This document shows, in pieces, positions 63,840 to 64,000 of a stretch of 64,000 nt of DNA. Position 1 is the first letter of the stretch. Every line of letters starts with the position of its first letter. The DNA lies in the NCBI RefSeq assembly GCF_002078875.1, contig NC_034414.1, positions 28,463,148 to 28,527,147 on the forward strand. The letters are read 5' to 3'. The stretch is from Numida meleagris (Eukaryota > Chordata > Aves > Galliformes > Numididae). A program made the position numbers and the translations under genes. Below the pieces are notes generated by a model. That model did not search any database, was not told the origin of the DNA, and saw nothing but the letters and a program-made list of their open reading frames with translations.

Positions 63840-64000
63840 ATCGACCGCAAACACGGATGGGCATCTCTGCCGGCAGGCACTGCGCAAAATAGGGGGCACG
63901 ACCCAGAAAGCACCCCTTACTGCGGGAAGGAAGCGTGCACGGAAGGACGCGGGGACGGCGGGTGCACGGCGGGACACCCGCCTTGCACAGCAGCGGCGCT
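63840..64000. promoter_or_regulatory. CpG-rich right edge, possible shoulder of a second CpG island
   Basis: CpG content rises over the last 160 bases, for example GGACGCGGGGACGGCGGG followed by GTGCACGGCGGG, after 6 kb of CpG-poor DNA. This is what the edge of a neighbouring gene's promoter would look like. A GGTTGCTAGG word (half X-box, minus strand) lies just to its left at about 63824-63833. Nothing more can be said because the window ends. Confidence 0.35.

Noticed and set aside
63508..63864. 118-codon minus-strand frame near the right edge, with a shorter overlapping plus-strand frame
   Set aside because: It lies in rising GC content, is open on both strands and has no domain. It cannot be separated from a chance frame at the edge of a CpG island.

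Overview
The window looks like vertebrate, most likely avian, nuclear DNA. It has no dense coding, long AT-moderate non-coding stretches, GT-AG splice signals, one strong CpG island, and two degenerate fragments that match the CR1 LINE family as I know it from birds and other reptiles. The exact species cannot be told from sequence alone. It is an assembled draft: two runs of N occur at 26845-26859 and 57193-57325, the second inside the promoter CpG island.

The main content is the 5' half of one large gene on the minus strand. Its CpG-island promoter and first exon lie at about 56.25-57.6 kb, with a clean splice donor next to base 57163. Transcription runs leftwards through a roughly 31 kb block. 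That block holds at least three well-formed small non-coding exons (52310-52394, 44770-44809, 27534-27584) and several weaker candidates. The first coding exon is at 25546-25734. It starts with an ATG at 25666 and encodes a 40-residue N-terminus with a classic cleavable signal peptide. It splices, in phase 1, to a 30-nt microexon at 21151-21180. The remaining 21 kb to the left edge shows no further exon I can defend, so the body of the protein lies outside the window. The product is a secreted or type I membrane protein of a family I cannot name from about 50 residues.

Other regions: 57.6-63.7 kb is upstream or intergenic DNA without a convincing gene. The last 150-200 bases become CpG-rich and may be the shoulder of a second CpG island. 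A short GC-rich plus-strand block at 17635-17754, bounded by splice-like signals, stands out from its AT-rich surroundings and could be an exon of an unrelated or antisense transcript. Simple repeats, homopolymers and several small local tandem duplications are scattered through the introns, with an unusual cluster of three at 38.69-38.86 kb.

No operon, CRISPR array, complete mobile element, viral gene, tRNA or rRNA gene was seen. Most open frames of 60-200 codons in the window look like chance frames, and I have not annotated them as genes. Without RNA or cross-species alignment, every exon call is a splice-signal inference.
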